Of a stretch of 7,891 nt of DNA, positions 1-7,108 are shown piece by piece (positions within the stretch are counted from its first letter, which is position 1; every line of letters begins with the position of its first letter). The stretch is from Streptococcus sp. (GTDB lineage: Bacteria > Bacillota > Bacilli > Lactobacillales > Streptococcaceae). The notes under the pieces were generated by a model. It did not search any database. It had not been told where the DNA came from and was given only the letters and a program-made list of their open reading frames with translations. The translations under genes and the position numbers were made by a program. The DNA lies in assembly GCA_030825825.1 (NCBI GenBank), contig JAPJPE010000053.1:1-7891 (forward strand). The letters are read 5' to 3'.

Positions 1-1816
1 TATCAAGGAAACGACGTTCCAAATCAACGATGGTTTCACCATTCCAGTGCATGACTAGATTTGGTTTTTCAGTCACTGTCGCAACAACCACAGCATCAAT
101 ATTTTCTTTGTTACATGCTGCAACGAAGGCGTCTACATCTTCTGGACGAACCACCACAGCCATCCGTTCTTGAGACTCAGAAATGGCAATTTCTGTACCG
201 TTCAAACCTTGGTATTTCATTGGCACTTTGTCTAGATCAATTTCAAGACCATCTGCCAATTCACCGATAGCCACGCAGACACCACCAGCACCAAAGTCAT
301 TTGATTTCTTGATCAAACGGGTCACTTCCCCATTACGGAAAAGACGTTGAATCTTACGTTCTTCGATGGCATTCCCTTTTTGAACTTCAGCACCAGCTGT
401 TTCAACAGATTCAACCGTTTGAACTTTAGAAGAACCTGTCGCACCACCGACACCGTCACGTCCAGTCTTACCACCGAGTAAAATGATCACATCACCTGCT
501 TCAGGTTTTTCACGGACCACATTTTCCTTAGGAGCCGCACCGACAACTGCACCTAGCTCCATACGCTTAGCAACGAAACCTGGGTGGAAGTATTCACGAA
601 CATAAGTTGTTGCAAGACCAATTTGGTTCCCATATGAAGAATAACCATGAGCTGCTGTTTTAGAAATCACTTGTTGTGGCAATTTACCAATACGAGTTTC
701 AGCAATTGGAGCTGTAATATCACCAGCACCTGAGATACGCATAGCTTGGTAAACGTAGGAACGCCCTGACAATGGGTCACGAATGGCACCACCGATACAA
801 GTAGCCGCTCCACCAAATGGTTCAATTTCCGTTGGGTGGTTGTGGGTTTCATTCTTGAACATGAGAAGCCATGGTTCTTTGACACCATTGACATCCACTT
901 CAATTTCAACAGAGCAGGCATTGATTTCATCAGACACTTCCATGTCATCCAAACGACCATTAGCACGCTCATAACGGCCAAAAATAGTGGCCATATCCAT
1001 CAAGGTTTGAGGTTTTCCTGTACGTCCCAACTCATCACGCATGGCAATATACTTGTCATAAGTCGCTTGCAATTGTTTTTCAAATTTAGAAGCTGAGAAG
1101 TCGATGTTTTTCAACTCAGTCTCAAAAGTTGTGTGACGACAGTGGTCAGACCAGTAAGTATCCAACACCTTTAGCTCAGTCTCAGTTGGCACACGACCAA
1201 TAGACTTGAAGTAATCTTGAATGAAGAGAAGGTCATCCACTTCCATTGCCAATCCTTGCTCTGCCTTATACTGTGCAAAATCTTCTGCCGTATAGCTTTC
1301 AAAGAAATCCAAGCTTGGAATGGTCTTGTCAGACTCAGAGAAATCCTGTTTCGCAATACCAACAGTGATATCTTTGAAACGAGAATCCACTGGGTTCAAG
1401 AGGTAGTTTTTGACAGCTTCCAACTCATTCGCATCAATATCCTTGTTGACCAAGTAAAGTTGCGCTGTATTCACTGTTACATCATTTGAACTACCAAGCA
1501 AAAGCAAAGCTTCTTGTGAAGATGCCGCACGTTGGTCAAATTGACCAGGCAAACTTTCGATCGCAAAGAAAGCATGCTTTTCAAGATCAGCCTGAACCGC
1601 AGCTTCATCCAAAACAGTATCGGTCACTTGCTCAGAGAAGATATGTTTTTCCGCACGCGCAAACAAATCCTCTGCCAAATTAAAGACATCGTAAACCTGA
1701 ACAATCCGAAGATCCTTCAAGGTTTTCAACTGAAGATTATGCTGCAATTCTTTTACTAAAGAGTCCGATTTCACACGAAAATCAGCTTTTTTCTCAACGA
1801 AAATACGTTTATCCAT
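1..1816 (-). CDS. purL: Phosphoribosylformylglycinamidine synthase (FGAM synthase), N-terminal 605 codons, cut by the window edge
   Basis: This cytoplasmic enzyme catalyses the fourth step of de novo purine synthesis: FGAR + glutamine + ATP give FGAM. The frame is open from ATG at 1814-1816 to base 2 with no stop, so the C-terminal half is missing from the window. The translation starts MDKRIFVEKKADF. It carries YWSDHCRHTT at residues 221-230 and the FGAM synthase signature ETHNHPT at 323-329, followed by FGGAATCIGG and IRDPLSGR. Glycine-rich LLGGKTGRDGVGGATG follows further on. The long N-terminal extension before the ETHNHPT motif marks the large single-chain form (about 1240 residues in streptococci, as I recall) with a glutaminase domain expected past the window edge. 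An AAAGGA ribosome site lies about 6-7 bases before the ATG. No separate promoter is obvious, so it is probably co-transcribed with purC. Identification is very secure. Confidence 0.97.
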   Translation of the reverse strand, partial: MDKRIFVEKKADFRVKSDSLVKELQHNLQLKTLKDLRIVQVYDVFNLAEDLFARAEKHIFSEQVTDTVLDEAAVQADLEKHAFFAIESLPGQFDQRAASSQEALLLLGSSNDVTVNTAQLYLVNKDIDANELEAVKNYLLNPVDSRFKDITVGIAKQDFSESDKTIPSLDFFESYTAEDFAQYKAEQGLAMEVDDLLFIQDYFKSIGRVPTETELKVLDTYWSDHCRHTTFETELKNIDFSASKFEKQLQATYDKYIAMRDELGRTGKPQTLMDMATIFGRYERANGRLDDMEVSDEINACSVEIEVDVNGVKEPWLLMFKNETHNHPTEIEPFGGAATCIGGAIRDPLSGRSYVYQAMRISGAGDITAPIAETRIGKLPQQVISKTAAHGYSSYGNQIGLATTYVREYFHPGFVAKRMELGAVVGAAPKENVVREKPEAGDVIILLGGKTGRDGVGGATGSSKVQTVESVETAGAEVQKGNAIEERKIQRLFRNGEVTRLIKKSNDFGAGGVCVAIGELADGLEIDLDKVPMKYQGLNGTEIAISESQERMAVVVRPEDVDAFVAACNKENIDAVVVATVTEKPNLVMHWNGETIVDLERRFLD

Positions 1817-1852
1817 TTTATTTCCTTTATTTCTATTCAAACATGTTATCGA

Positions 1853-1950
1853 AGACGAAGGTTTTCTATTTCAAAAAGATCACTTCAAACCTTGCAATTT
1901 TTCCAATACAACTTCATAAACATCTGTCAAGCTACCAAGATCACGACGGA
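1853..1950 (-). repeat. Direct repeat, copy B: second copy of the purC 3' end
   Basis: This segment aligns without gaps to 1998-2095 at a constant offset of 145 bases; by hand count 79 of 98 positions match (about 81%). It covers 22 purC codons, the stop and 27 bases beyond it. Homology stops sharply at 1951/2096, inside a purC codon. Of the 19 differences, 16 lie in the 66 coding bases, and the 27 bases past the stop differ at only two places. Confidence 0.92.
1880..1948 (-). pseudogene. Orphan purC C-terminal tail (22 codons plus TGA)
   Basis: Read on the minus strand, 1948-1883 encodes RRDLGSLTDVYEVVLEKLQG followed by LK and TGA. The genuine purC tail is identical except for Q in place of E at one position, and ends in TAA. 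It has no start codon or upstream coding part, so it is not an expressed gene by itself. About 16 of 66 coding bases differ, but only one residue changes. The divergence therefore built up while the sequence was still part of a working purC. I infer that it came in from a related strain or species, probably linked to the neighbouring purL. Confidence 0.85.
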
Positions 1951-1997
1951 GTGAAAAGGTCTAGTAGTCCTTGTCAGCCTGAGTCCTTTTACTTGAA
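1951..1997. other. 47-base spacer between the two purC-tail copies
   Basis: This segment belongs to neither repeat copy. On the minus strand it holds AAAAGG near its beginning and CCTTTT near its end, which could pair as a weak 6-base stem with a large loop; it also has two nearby GGACT words. There is no T-run typical of a terminator and no convincing promoter. It may be the original bridge from purC toward purL, or filler left at a recombination junction. Confidence 0.4.
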
Positions 1998-2095
1998 AGA
2001 CGAAGGTTTTCCGTTTCAAAAAGATTACTTCAAGCCTTGTAATTTCTCCAACACAACCTGATATACATCCGTTAGACTGCCCAAATCTCTACGGA
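1998..2095 (-). repeat. Direct repeat, copy A: the 3' end of the genuine purC and the bases after its stop
   Basis: This is the in-place copy, overlapping the end of purC (stop at 2025-2027). Its partner is 1853-1950. The bases just past the two stops are more alike (25 of 27) than the coding parts (50 of 66), the reverse of what is usual for neutral non-coding DNA. This could mean a conserved signal after purC, or unequal ages of exchange across the segment. Confidence 0.92.
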
Positions 2096-2732
2096 AAACA
2101 TCCTTGTCCATGTGGTGCCCTTCCGCATCCCAAAGGCGGCAGTTATCTGGAGAGAATTCGTCTGCCAAGATAATCTTGCCATCCTTATCAAAACCAAATT
2201 CCAATTTGAAGTCAATCAAACGAAGACCAATTTGTGCAAACCAATCTTTCAGCAATTCATTGATACGACGTGTTTCTTCCTTGATATAGGCAATTTGTTC
2301 GTCGTTAGCAATATCCAAAAACTTCACATGCTCGTCATTGATGAATGGGTCATCCAAATCATCGTTCTTATAGTAAAATTCAACGATTGGAGTTTTTAAG
2401 TCCAAACCTTCTTCAACGCCAAAACGTTTTGAGAAAGAACCCGCAGTCACGTTACGAAGAACAACCTCCAAAGGAATAATTTTCACTTTCTTGTTTAGTT
2501 GTTCAGTATCAGAAATACGTTCGATAAAGTGAGTAGCTACTCCCGCAGCATTCAATTTTTCAAAAATAAGAGACGAAATCTGATTATTTAGCACACCTTT
2601 TCCCTTAATAGTCTCCTTACGAGCCCCATTTAGCATGGTTGCCTGGTCCTTATAGACCGACTTAATCACATTTTCGTCCTCAGTAGTATAGATATCCTTA
2701 GCTTTTCCAGTATAAATCAGTTGATTGGTCAT
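2025..2732 (-). CDS. purC: Phosphoribosylaminoimidazole-succinocarboxamide synthase (SAICAR synthetase)
   Basis: This cytoplasmic enzyme of de novo purine synthesis joins aspartate to CAIR using ATP to make SAICAR. The 235-residue product has the usual bacterial length. It shows the N-terminal ATP-binding strand-turn with GKAKDIY at residues 9-15, the family signature PLEVVLRNVTAGSF at 87-100, LIDFKLEFG at 172-180 and DEFSPD at 191-196. A GAAAGG ribosome site lies about 11 bases before the ATG at 2730-2732. It is the first gene of the purine operon in this window and sits behind its own promoter and PurBox, after the acpP terminator. purL follows after a 208-base gap that contains a second copy of this gene's tail. 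In pneumococcus, as I recall, comAB lies directly upstream of purC; here the upstream neighbour is acpP. Identification is very secure. Confidence 0.98.
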   Translation of the reverse strand: MTNQLIYTGKAKDIYTTEDENVIKSVYKDQATMLNGARKETIKGKGVLNNQISSLIFEKLNAAGVATHFIERISDTEQLNKKVKIIPLEVVLRNVTAGSFSKRFGVEEGLDLKTPIVEFYYKNDDLDDPFINDEHVKFLDIANDEQIAYIKEETRRINELLKDWFAQIGLRLIDFKLEFGFDKDGKIILADEFSPDNCRLWDAEGHHMDKDVFRRDLGSLTDVYQVVLEKLQGLK

Positions 2733-2765
2733 GACTTTGTTCGCCTTTCGTATTTTATCACCTTC

Positions 2766-2794
2766 ATTCTATCACATACAAAGTGTATTTTCAA
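2766..2794 (-). promoter_or_regulatory. Promoter of the purC-purL operon
   Basis: On the minus strand a TTGAAA -35 box (2789-2794) and a TAGAAT -10 box (2766-2771) are separated by 17 bases. TG one base before the -10 gives an extended -10. Transcription would begin near 2759, leaving a leader of about 27 bases before the purC ATG. Confidence 0.75.
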
Positions 2795-2797
2795 TAA

Positions 2798-2810
2798 ATT
2801 TCCGTACAAT
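2798..2810 (+). promoter_or_regulatory. Probable PurBox (PurR binding site)
   Basis: On the plus strand ATTTCCGTACAAT matches the lactococcal PurBox consensus AWWWCCGAACWWT at 12 of 13 positions, with a single T for A in the core. It lies just upstream of the purC -35 box. In Lactococcus, PurR acts through such boxes as an activator of pur genes, responding to PRPP. Operation here is inferred. Confidence 0.6.
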
Positions 2811-2817
2811 ATAGGCA

Positions 2818-2830
2818 GAAACCGAATGAA
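2818..2830 (+). promoter_or_regulatory. Possible second, weaker PurBox
   Basis: GAAACCGAATGAA shares the CCGAA core with the PurBox consensus but departs from it at four or so positions. Its CCG lies 20 bases, about two helical turns, from that of the better box and in the same orientation, so both would face the same side of the DNA. Without the neighbour this would not be called. Confidence 0.3.
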
Positions 2831-2838
2831 AAGGACAG

Positions 2839-2873
2839 AAAAAAAGATCATCCAGAACAATCTCTGAACGATC
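2839..2873 (-). terminator. Rho-independent terminator after acpP
   Basis: On the minus strand GATCGTTCAGA (2873-2863) pairs along 11 positions, including G-U pairs, with TCTGGATGATC (2856-2846) around a six-base loop, followed by a run of seven T. It starts 9 bases after the acpP stop and should end the araT-recO-plsX-acpP transcript, separating it from the purine operon. Confidence 0.85.
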
Positions 2874-2882
2874 CCTTTTCAA

Positions 2883-3131
2883 CTACTTACTAGCAGTTCG
2901 TTTTTCGATATAGTCAACGACATCTCCTACCGTGTTAAAGTCATCAATAGCCTTGTCTGGAATCTCCAATTGGTATTCATCCTCAAGATTGATAATAAAT
3001 TCCATCAATTCAACAGAGTCGGCTTGTAAATCCTTGCGCAAATCTGATTTCAAAGAAACTTGGAAATCTGGTCCCTTGCGGTCTTTGAGAAATTCCTCAA
3101 TTGTAGCTAAAATTTCGTTTTGTTTACTCAT
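2883..3131 (-). CDS. acpP: Acyl carrier protein, plsX-linked type
   Basis: This small acidic 82-residue protein carries acyl chains on a phosphopantetheine arm in fatty acid and phospholipid synthesis. The attachment serine is visible in ADSVELMEF (about residue 39), with the usual four-helix ACP layout and an acidic second helix (INLEDEYQLEIPD). The ATG lies 3 bases after the plsX stop, and its AAGGAAGGAT ribosome site is inside the end of plsX, so the two are transcribed and probably translated together. Streptococci usually have another ACP in the fab cluster. In Enterococcus faecalis the plsX-linked copy (AcpB) has been tied to use of exogenous fatty acids, and by analogy this one may serve the PlsX/acyl-phosphate route. 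That division of labour is inferred. The family call is secure; the symbol could equally be acpB or similar. Confidence 0.95.
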   Translation of the reverse strand: MSKQNEILATIEEFLKDRKGPDFQVSLKSDLRKDLQADSVELMEFIINLEDEYQLEIPDKAIDDFNTVGDVVDYIEKRTASK

Positions 3132-3134
3132 ACA

Positions 3135-4130
3135 TTATCCTTCCTTCGATAATTCCTTCACTGATTTTCCAACAACATCTGTCTCTAACATAGTTCGAAT
3201 CTGACGAATGGTACTATAGACTGCTTTTGCATCACTCGAACCATGCGTTTTAACAACAGGTGCTTGAAGGCCAAATAAAACCGCTCCTCCAACATCTGAG
3301 AAATCCAAGGTTTGTTTCAATGATTTCAACCGGTCCTTGAGGAGAAAAGCTCCTAGTTTCGCCTTCCAGTTTCCAGTAGCAATTGCTTGTTTCAGTTGCT
3401 TCAAGATCCCAAAAGCTGTTCCTTCCATCGTTTTCAAGACAGCGTTTCCCGTGAAACCATCCGCCACAACAACATCTGCAACACCATCCATCAAATCACG
3501 CGCTTCCACATTTCCAACAAAATGAATCGACGCATCCTCAGATAACAATTGGTAAGTTTCCTTGCGCAAAGGATCTCCCTTACTAGCTTCTGTCCCATTG
3601 TTCAATAGACCCACACGTGGTTTTTGAATCCCACGAACGTTTTCCGCATAGTAAGACCCCATTACAGCATACTGATGCAAGTGCTCTGGTGTATTTTCCG
3701 CATTAGCACCTAAGTCCAACATGTCATACCCGCGACCATCAACCGTCGGAAGTGTGGACATCAATCCAGGGCGTTCCACCCCTTTGATACGGCCAACGAT
3801 AAAGAAGCCTGCTGCCAACAAAGCACCTGTATTTCCTGCAGAAAGCATGGCATCCACCTCACCAGCCTTCACATCCTTGGCAGCCAAGACCATAGAAGCT
3901 TGCTTCTTCCGACGAATAGCACGCGTCGGCTCATCATCTGAATCGATTTTTTCTTCCGTATGAACAATCGATACACGCTCTGTTGCTGTTAAATAGTTTT
4001 TGATTTTTGCCTCATCACCATACAAGACAATCTCAATATCATCAAAATCACGAATAGCTTGATTCACACCTTCTACCAAGGCTTGAGGTGCATTATCGCC
4101 CCCCATTGCATCTACTGCAATTTTTTTCAT
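3135..4130 (-). CDS. plsX: Phosphate acyltransferase PlsX
   Basis: PlsX converts acyl-ACP and phosphate to acyl-phosphate, the donor used by PlsY to acylate glycerol-3-phosphate at the start of phospholipid synthesis. It is a peripheral membrane enzyme. The 331-residue product is of normal length. It begins MKKIAVDAMGGDNAP, the hallmark PlsX N-terminus, and carries MLSAGNTGALLA (about residues 95-106), GLLNNGTE (174-181), GNVEARD (206-212) and DGFTGN (224-229). Its ATG overlaps the recO stop by four bases (ATGA), and its strong GGAGGTG ribosome site is inside the last recO codons, pointing to translational coupling. acpP, encoding the carrier that delivers its substrate, follows 3 bases later. 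No anomaly is seen. Confidence 0.98.
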   Translation of the reverse strand: MKKIAVDAMGGDNAPQALVEGVNQAIRDFDDIEIVLYGDEAKIKNYLTATERVSIVHTEEKIDSDDEPTRAIRRKKQASMVLAAKDVKAGEVDAMLSAGNTGALLAAGFFIVGRIKGVERPGLMSTLPTVDGRGYDMLDLGANAENTPEHLHQYAVMGSYYAENVRGIQKPRVGLLNNGTEASKGDPLRKETYQLLSEDASIHFVGNVEARDLMDGVADVVVADGFTGNAVLKTMEGTAFGILKQLKQAIATGNWKAKLGAFLLKDRLKSLKQTLDFSDVGGAVLFGLQAPVVKTHGSSDAKAVYSTIRQIRTMLETDVVGKSVKELSKEG

Positions 4131-4906
4131 GTTTCACCTCCAGATGAATCTTTCATAATCGCTCCCCAATCACTTAAGGAATCGATAAACTTTTTAGCTT
4201 TTAAATGGATCCCTACATACTCCTCATACAACTGATCAATTGCCTGACGTAGAGCTGCTTTCATCTCCGCTTGTAGAGAAATCGTCTCTAGCTCACTGAA
4301 TCGCACTGCTTGAAACTGATCCAATAAATAGAGAACATTTGGATGCCAGTGAGCGCGCCTCTCATCCTGATCATAATGATCCGGACAAAGGACCCCACTA
4401 TACCGGAAGGAATAGTCAAAAGGAAGGCCAACCCGATGGCAGAAACAGCATTCATGCAGATTCAAGACAACCCCAAACCGCGATAGAATCTGAATCTCAA
4501 AAATATTGGTCAAAACCTCATAATCCAAGCCTTCTTCCATCAAAGACAGGGTCTTTTCCAAAAAAGTAAACAAGGCCGGATCCACCTGATTATCCTGAAT
4601 ACTGGCATCCGCAAGCGCCAAAACATAGGTCGCATAAGAAAGGGCAAAAAGATCTGCATTGATTTTCTTATAAACCTGCACATCTTGAAAATCATCAATA
4701 TAACTCAACCCATCATCATTGATTTTCAGCAACATATCCGCCGTTACCAATGGTTGTAACATGGGATTCAACCGTGATTTCCCCGCATGTTTCACAAAAA
4801 ACATCCGCTTACCTGACTTCTCCGTGAAGATTTTGACCAGCTTGTCATCCTCACGAAACTCCCGATTATACAGTACAATTCCCCGGGTCTCAATTGACTC
4901 CAGCAT
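4127..4906 (-). CDS. recO: DNA repair protein RecO
   Basis: RecO acts with RecR to load RecA on SSB-coated single-stranded DNA in gap repair and recombination. The 259-residue product has the N-terminal OB-fold expected of the family (ETRGIVLYNREFREDDKLV, then GKRMFFVKHAGK) and a helical C-terminal part. A putative zinc site is formed by C153-x2-C156 (in HECCFCHRVG) and C174-x2-H177 (in GVLCPDH). The start at 4904-4906 lies inside the end of araT, giving a 17-base overlap. An AAGGAG site about 12 bases upstream, with a weaker GGAAG closer in, would serve it. The overlap suggests coupled translation. Its place between a metabolic aminotransferase gene and plsX is typical of streptococci and does not imply a shared pathway. 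Confidence 0.96.
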   Translation of the reverse strand: MLESIETRGIVLYNREFREDDKLVKIFTEKSGKRMFFVKHAGKSRLNPMLQPLVTADMLLKINDDGLSYIDDFQDVQVYKKINADLFALSYATYVLALADASIQDNQVDPALFTFLEKTLSLMEEGLDYEVLTNIFEIQILSRFGVVLNLHECCFCHRVGLPFDYSFRYSGVLCPDHYDQDERRAHWHPNVLYLLDQFQAVRFSELETISLQAEMKAALRQAIDQLYEEYVGIHLKAKKFIDSLSDWGAIMKDSSGGET

Positions 4907-6071
4907 GTTCTTCCATATACTCCTTCAAGCGTTTCATAGCTTCCTTGATAACCTCCATGCTGGCTGCATACGACAAGCGCACATAACCTTCACCATATTG
5001 TCCAAAAGCAGCCCCAGGAATAAAGGCAACCGCTTTTTCACGCGCAAAATCTTGTAAGAAAGCAAAGGAATCCTGATTGTAACCAGCTGGGATTTTAGCA
5101 AAAATATAGAAGGCTCCATCTGGCTTAATCATCTCAAACCCAAGTGCGGACATCTTTTCAATAATATAATCCCGACGTTTCACATATTCCTTCTTCATTG
5201 GCTCCGCATCATCCCGACCAGCAGTCAAGGCCTCAATCGCAGCATACTGGTTCATCGTTCCAGCAGCCGTTACCAAATACTGATGACTCTTGATAAGTTG
5301 GGCCGTCAATACAGCCGGAGCAAAGATAAAGCCAAGTCGCCAGCCTGTCATGGCATGAGACTTAGACAAACCATTAATGACAATGGTCTGCTCAGGAATG
5401 AAGGATGCCATAGAGACATGCGCTTTTCCAGTATAAGTTAGCTCTGAATAAACTTCATCACAAATCACAAAGACTTCATATTTTTTTAGGACAGCAGCCA
5501 ATTCTGCCATCTGTTCGCGCGAATAAGTGACACCCGTTGGATTAGCTGGATAATTGAGAATAACAGCCTTCAATTTTTCACCCTGCTCTAGAATCGCCTT
5601 TTCCAACTTTTCAGGAGTCAAGACAAAACGATCTGCTGTCGTATCAATTTCGACAATTTCCGCCCCAACCAAATTCACAATCGGTTCATAACCAGGATAA
5701 GCTGGCGCTGGGAGTAGCACTACATCCCCAGGTTCCAAGATCGCTGTCAAGGTGGCAGATAGGGCTTCAGTCGCACCGATCGTCACCAATATCTCATCCT
5801 CAGGACGGTAGTGAATACCATACTTGTCAGCCACAAACTGACTTGCAGCCTCACGCAAAGCCAGTAAACCACTCATCCCAGTGTAATGGCTAAAATTCGC
5901 ATCAATTGCAGCCTTTCCTGCTTCTTTTACATGTTCAGGAGTTGTAAAATCCGGTTCCCCCAACGTCAAACGCAAGACACCAGGAATGGAAGAAATTGAT
6001 TGATCGAACTGACGAATCAAAGAAACTTCAATCCGATTCAGATTTTTATTAAAACGTTTCGTTAAATCCAT
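4890..6071 (-). CDS. araT: Class I pyridoxal-phosphate aminotransferase, probably aromatic amino acid aminotransferase
   Basis: This 393-residue fold-type I PLP enzyme most likely transfers amino groups between aromatic (and perhaps other) amino acids and 2-oxoglutarate in the cytoplasm. Visible landmarks are LTLGEPDF (about 35-42), IGATEALS, the NPTG motif with N177, CDEVYSELTY with D205 and Y208, the PLP-binding lysine K237 in LSKSHAMTGWRLGF, and the substrate carboxylate arginine in YVRLSYA (R365). The ATG at 6069-6071 has a strong GGAGGTG ribosome site a few bases upstream and a good promoter behind it. It heads the araT-recO-plsX-acpP operon. The symbol follows the usual name of the recO-linked aminotransferase in lactic acid bacteria; aspartate aminotransferase-like or broader specificity cannot be excluded from sequence alone. 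Confidence 0.9.
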   Translation of the reverse strand: MDLTKRFNKNLNRIEVSLIRQFDQSISSIPGVLRLTLGEPDFTTPEHVKEAGKAAIDANFSHYTGMSGLLALREAASQFVADKYGIHYRPEDEILVTIGATEALSATLTAILEPGDVVLLPAPAYPGYEPIVNLVGAEIVEIDTTADRFVLTPEKLEKAILEQGEKLKAVILNYPANPTGVTYSREQMAELAAVLKKYEVFVICDEVYSELTYTGKAHVSMASFIPEQTIVINGLSKSHAMTGWRLGFIFAPAVLTAQLIKSHQYLVTAAGTMNQYAAIEALTAGRDDAEPMKKEYVKRRDYIIEKMSALGFEMIKPDGAFYIFAKIPAGYNQDSFAFLQDFAREKAVAFIPGAAFGQYGEGYVRLSYAASMEVIKEAMKRLKEYMEEHAGVN

Positions 6072-6098
6072 AGAACACCTCCAAAAACACTTATATTC

Positions 6099-6127
6099 AT
6101 TATACTATAAATAGGACCCCATCGCAA
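6099..6127 (-). promoter_or_regulatory. Promoter of the araT-recO-plsX-acpP operon
   Basis: On the minus strand a perfect TATAAT -10 box (6099-6104) lies 17 bases from a TTGCGA -35 box (6122-6127). Transcription would begin near 6092, about 20 bases before the araT start. The terminator of the upstream sortase gene lies just before it, so this starts a new transcription unit. Confidence 0.75.
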
Positions 6128-6190
6128 AAGAACAAGCCAGATCCCCATCTTTTGTTCACCATCAAAGGACATTTCAATAATTCTTCCATA

Positions 6191-6220
6191 CAAAAAAGAC
6201 TTAGCAATGCTAAGTCTTTC
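6191..6220 (-). terminator. Rho-independent terminator after the sortase gene
   Basis: On the minus strand AAAGACTTAGC (6219-6209) and GCTAAGTCTTT (6205-6195) form a perfect 11-base stem with a three-base loop, followed by T residues. The stem begins about 7 bases after the sortase stop codon and ends the surface-protein/sortase module. Confidence 0.9.
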
Positions 6221-6226
6221 AAATCC

Positions 6227-7078
6227 TTATTGTTGCCCACGTGTTGCCACATATGTCAATTGATCTGCATGTTTCGCCACAAAATCCTTCATTTCTGAAT
6301 CAGGAATTTGACGAAGGTAGAGGTTAGAACGAATAGTTTCATCCTCTTCACGACAAGTTGACAATACTAAATATTTATCAGATGCCTTGATCTTGATATT
6401 TGGATTCTTAGTTTGCCCATCTTCATAAACCTTCTTCAACTGAGTCGTAAAGTCTTTGTCGTCTTCAAAGCTAGTACGATAGAAAGCAGTTGTTTCAGGT
6501 ACAATCACCAAGCACATAGCTTCATAATAATACTTGCGCTCAGGCGTTTCAATGACAACATACGGATGTTGATCAAAGTAGTCTTGCTTGTCATAGTAGT
6601 TGACATCGTTAAACATACGATGATCACCAACCTTACTACCACGAGCATGACCAAATAACCAAGTCAAACGATCACTAAAATCTTTCTTATTATCCGTGTC
6701 CATGAAGACTGTACCCATATAGGGTTCATTTCCACCATCAAAAGTCTTATCCAAGTATGTTGCATTATCTCCTGTTTGAACGACAGGTTCATCCAACTCT
6801 GTACCTGGAGCATAAACATAAGCAATCGCTTCAGGGTTAACAGCCGTTAGTTGGTCAAAGCGATTCTTTAGATAATCTTTTTCTTCTTGACTAGGTTCAT
6901 ATTTCACAGCTTGGGTAGAAGAACTGCTACCAGAAGAAGCTGCTTTCTTAGTTGCGTTAGATGTTTTTCCACTAAATGGATTAAAGAATAAAAATCCAGC
7001 TACAATAACAACTATTGCTACTATAGCAGCAAATAGAAGAGCAAATTTATTTGATTTTTTTTCTCCAGCTCTTTTCAT
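6227..7078 (-). CDS. Class B-type sortase, probably dedicated to the adjacent LPKTSAVK protein
   Basis: Sortases are membrane-bound cysteine transpeptidases that cut an LPXT-like motif and join the protein to the cell wall. The 283-residue product has a basic N-terminus and one membrane segment (about residues 12-33) that serves as an uncleaved anchor. A Ser/Thr/Lys-rich linker (38-60) is followed by the catalytic domain. The catalytic histidine is H144 in LFGHARG, the cysteine is C242 in LVLSTCREED, and the arginine is probably R250 in TIRSNLYLR. Features such as YMGTVFMD, the MFNDVNYYDKQDYFDQHP stretch and the long region before the cysteine fit class B rather than class A or C. The ATG at 7076-7078 has a GAGGAG site 9 bases upstream. 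The gene directly upstream encodes a secreted protein ending in LPKTSAVK, its likely substrate. I recall family names of the kind 'LPKTxAVK-specific class B sortase' but could not check them. Confidence 0.9.
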   Translation of the reverse strand: MKRAGEKKSNKFALLFAAIVAIVVIVAGFLFFNPFSGKTSNATKKAASSGSSSSTQAVKYEPSQEEKDYLKNRFDQLTAVNPEAIAYVYAPGTELDEPVVQTGDNATYLDKTFDGGNEPYMGTVFMDTDNKKDFSDRLTWLFGHARGSKVGDHRMFNDVNYYDKQDYFDQHPYVVIETPERKYYYEAMCLVIVPETTAFYRTSFEDDKDFTTQLKKVYEDGQTKNPNIKIKASDKYLVLSTCREEDETIRSNLYLRQIPDSEMKDFVAKHADQLTYVATRGQQ

Positions 7079-7108
7079 TCAATTGATCTCCTCAAAATGA
7101 TTTTTTCT

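Noticed and set aside
667..981. Minus- and plus-strand frames of 60-100 codons inside purL.
   Set aside because: They are shadows of the purL frame, which carries all the conserved FGAM synthase motifs.
1843..2061. A 72-codon plus-strand open frame in the purC-purL gap whose product contains two similar halves.
   Set aside because: The internal similarity is simply the complement of the two purC-tail copies; it has no ribosome site, and all neighbouring genes run the other way.
6125..6157. Overlapping inverted words (CAAAAG/CTTTTG and GAACAA/TTGTTC) upstream of the araT promoter.
   Set aside because: The two 6-base pairings compete with each other, have long loops and sit in AT-rich DNA; chance is enough to explain them.
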